Of a stretch of 64,000 bases of DNA, positions 63,271 through 64,000 are shown one piece after another. Where the stretch lies: assembly GCF_000725805.1 (NCBI RefSeq), contig NZ_JOFT01000036.1, positions 1 to 64,000 on the forward strand, given 5' to 3'. The stretch's first letter is position 1; every line of letters begins with the position of its first letter. The translations under genes and the position numbers were made by a program. The notes under the pieces were generated by a model. It did not search any database and was not told the DNA's origin. It saw only the letters and a list, made by a program, of their open reading frames with translations. Source of the DNA: Streptomyces xanthophaeus. GTDB lineage: Bacteria; Actinomycetota; Actinomycetes; Streptomycetales; Streptomycetaceae.

Positions 63271-63789
63271 TCAGCCCTGCGGCGGCGCCCCGTAGGGGTC
63301 CTGCGGGCCGGTGTACGGCCCCGTCCGCGGCGCCGGTTCCACCTGAGGCAGGTCCCGGCGGCGCCCGCGCTTCGGGCGGCCGCTCATCACGGCCGCGGCC
63401 AGCAGGAGCAGGGCGCCGCCGCCGAAGGCATGGGCCAGACCGTCCCCGAGCCCCCGGCCGTCACCGCCCACCGACAGACCCCCCGCGGCCTGGCCCTGGC
63501 GGACCATCCACAGGACGGCGAAACCGAGGACGACCACCCCGGCCAGCGCCATGAGCAGCCGCGAGCGGAGCACGACCGCGCACAGGGTGAGCAGCACGGC
63601 GAACAGGAGCGGCAGCAGCAGCGACGCCAGCAGAGCGGCCCGGGCATCGGTGATCCCCGCGGAGGAGAAGAGCTCCTCGACGCGGTAGTCGCGTCCGTGA
63701 CGGCCGTCGTACCAGGCACGGAAGGGGCTCCGGACGGCGGCCGCCGCTCCGATGAGACCCATCAGCGAACCGAGTACGTTGCGGATCAT
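63271..63789 (-). CDS. Hypothetical membrane protein
   Basis: A 172-residue protein with three to four hydrophobic segments (ARAALLASLLLPLLFAVLLTLCAVVL, LLMALAGVVVLGFAVLWMV, AFGGGALLLLAAAVM) and a Pro-rich cytoplasmic tail (RTGPYTGPQDPYGAPPQG). The N-terminus MIRNVLGSLMGLIGAAAAVRSPFRAWYDGRHGRDYR is well defined. The family is not recognised. It converges on the cyclophilin gene. Confidence 0.65.
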   Translation of the reverse strand: MIRNVLGSLMGLIGAAAAVRSPFRAWYDGRHGRDYRVEELFSSAGITDARAALLASLLLPLLFAVLLTLCAVVLRSRLLMALAGVVVLGFAVLWMVRQGQAAGGLSVGGDGRGLGDGLAHAFGGGALLLLAAAVMSGRPKRGRRRDLPQVEPAPRTGPYTGPQDPYGAPPQG

Positions 63790-63934
63790 GCCCGGCCCTC
63801 CGAGACAGGGTCCCCGGTCCTGACGCTACGCCCGGCCACCGGCCCCCGCATGCCGGGACGGCGCCTTGCCCATGGGCCCCGCGCACCCTCCCTGGTAGGG
63901 TCCCGCCCGTTGTCTTCGGGGGAAGGGTCACACC

Positions 63935-64000
63935 ATGGACGTAGGACGTCGTGTCCGGTTCACCGCAGTGCTGGTGGCCGTCGTGTTCGCGCTGACGGGG
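63935..64000 (+). CDS. Start of a secreted or membrane protein, cut by the window edge
   Basis: ATG 63935, with GGGGGAAGGG 8 bases upstream, opens a frame reading MDVGRRVRFTAVLVAVVFAL then TG to the last base. The basic N-terminus plus hydrophobic core is a typical signal peptide or first membrane segment. The rest of the gene lies outside the window. Confidence 0.6.
   Translation, partial: MDVGRRVRFTAVLVAVVFALTG

Overview
This window is high-GC actinobacterial chromosome, almost certainly from a Streptomyces. It carries the sporulation sigma factor gene bldN with its anti-sigma gene rsbN, a rex-hemACD-hemB cluster, and an AfsK-type kinase with a soluble beta-propeller. GTG and TTG starts and 1-4 bp stop/start overlaps are common. 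No tRNA, insertion sequence, prophage or CRISPR array was seen. The only rRNA is the last ~24 bases of a 5S gene at the left edge.

Layout. (1) 0.2-7 kb: a HAD hydrolase, an MFS transporter, an AcuC-like deacetylase and a putative phosphatase. These are followed by a conserved block of small HTH protein, bS22 micro-protein, epimerase and acyltransferase. (2) 6.9-10.9 kb: rsbN and bldN on the minus strand, a HAD-IB phosphatase and a glutaredoxin. (3) 11-17.9 kb: the tetrapyrrole operon rex-hemA-hemC-hemD(fusion), preceded by a near-perfect Rex operator, then hemB behind a long simple-repeat leader. (4) 18-25.7 kb: an ABC exporter, a primase/polymerase-domain protein, a TPR regulator, a repeat-rich membrane protein and a substrate-binding lipoprotein. 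(5) 25.8-30 kb: purU, an ECF sigma/anti-sigma pair and an EF-hand protein. (6) 30-58.9 kb: a large acyl-CoA catabolic region. It encodes a CoA ligase, an amidohydrolase, four acyl-CoA dehydrogenase-fold proteins, an SDR, a Zn-alcohol dehydrogenase, a cyclase-family hydrolase, a flavin reductase, an enoyl-CoA hydratase, an NDP-forming CoA ligase, an FAD monooxygenase, DoxX, a DUF35-type OB-fold protein, an Ltp2-like thiolase and a deazaflavin-dependent oxidoreductase. Unrelated genes are interspersed: a second ECF sigma pair, a surface protein and pdxH. (7) 59-64 kb: a VOC protein, afsK, a cyclophilin and a membrane protein.

The main result is that the region-6 genes look like one regulon. Nine copies of a 15-bp palindrome, CTGACGNNNCGTCAG with at most two mismatches in the fixed bases, sit 16-72 bp upstream of catabolic genes between 31.6 and 56.4 kb. 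A tenth, weaker copy overlaps the start codon of the TetR-family gene at 58.2-58.9 kb. I infer that this TetR protein represses the set and itself, and that the pathway breaks down an alicyclic, steroid-like or isoprenoid carboxylic acid as CoA thioesters. The substrate cannot be read from sequence.

Function calls rest on motifs visible in the translations and on family knowledge from memory. No database search was run.
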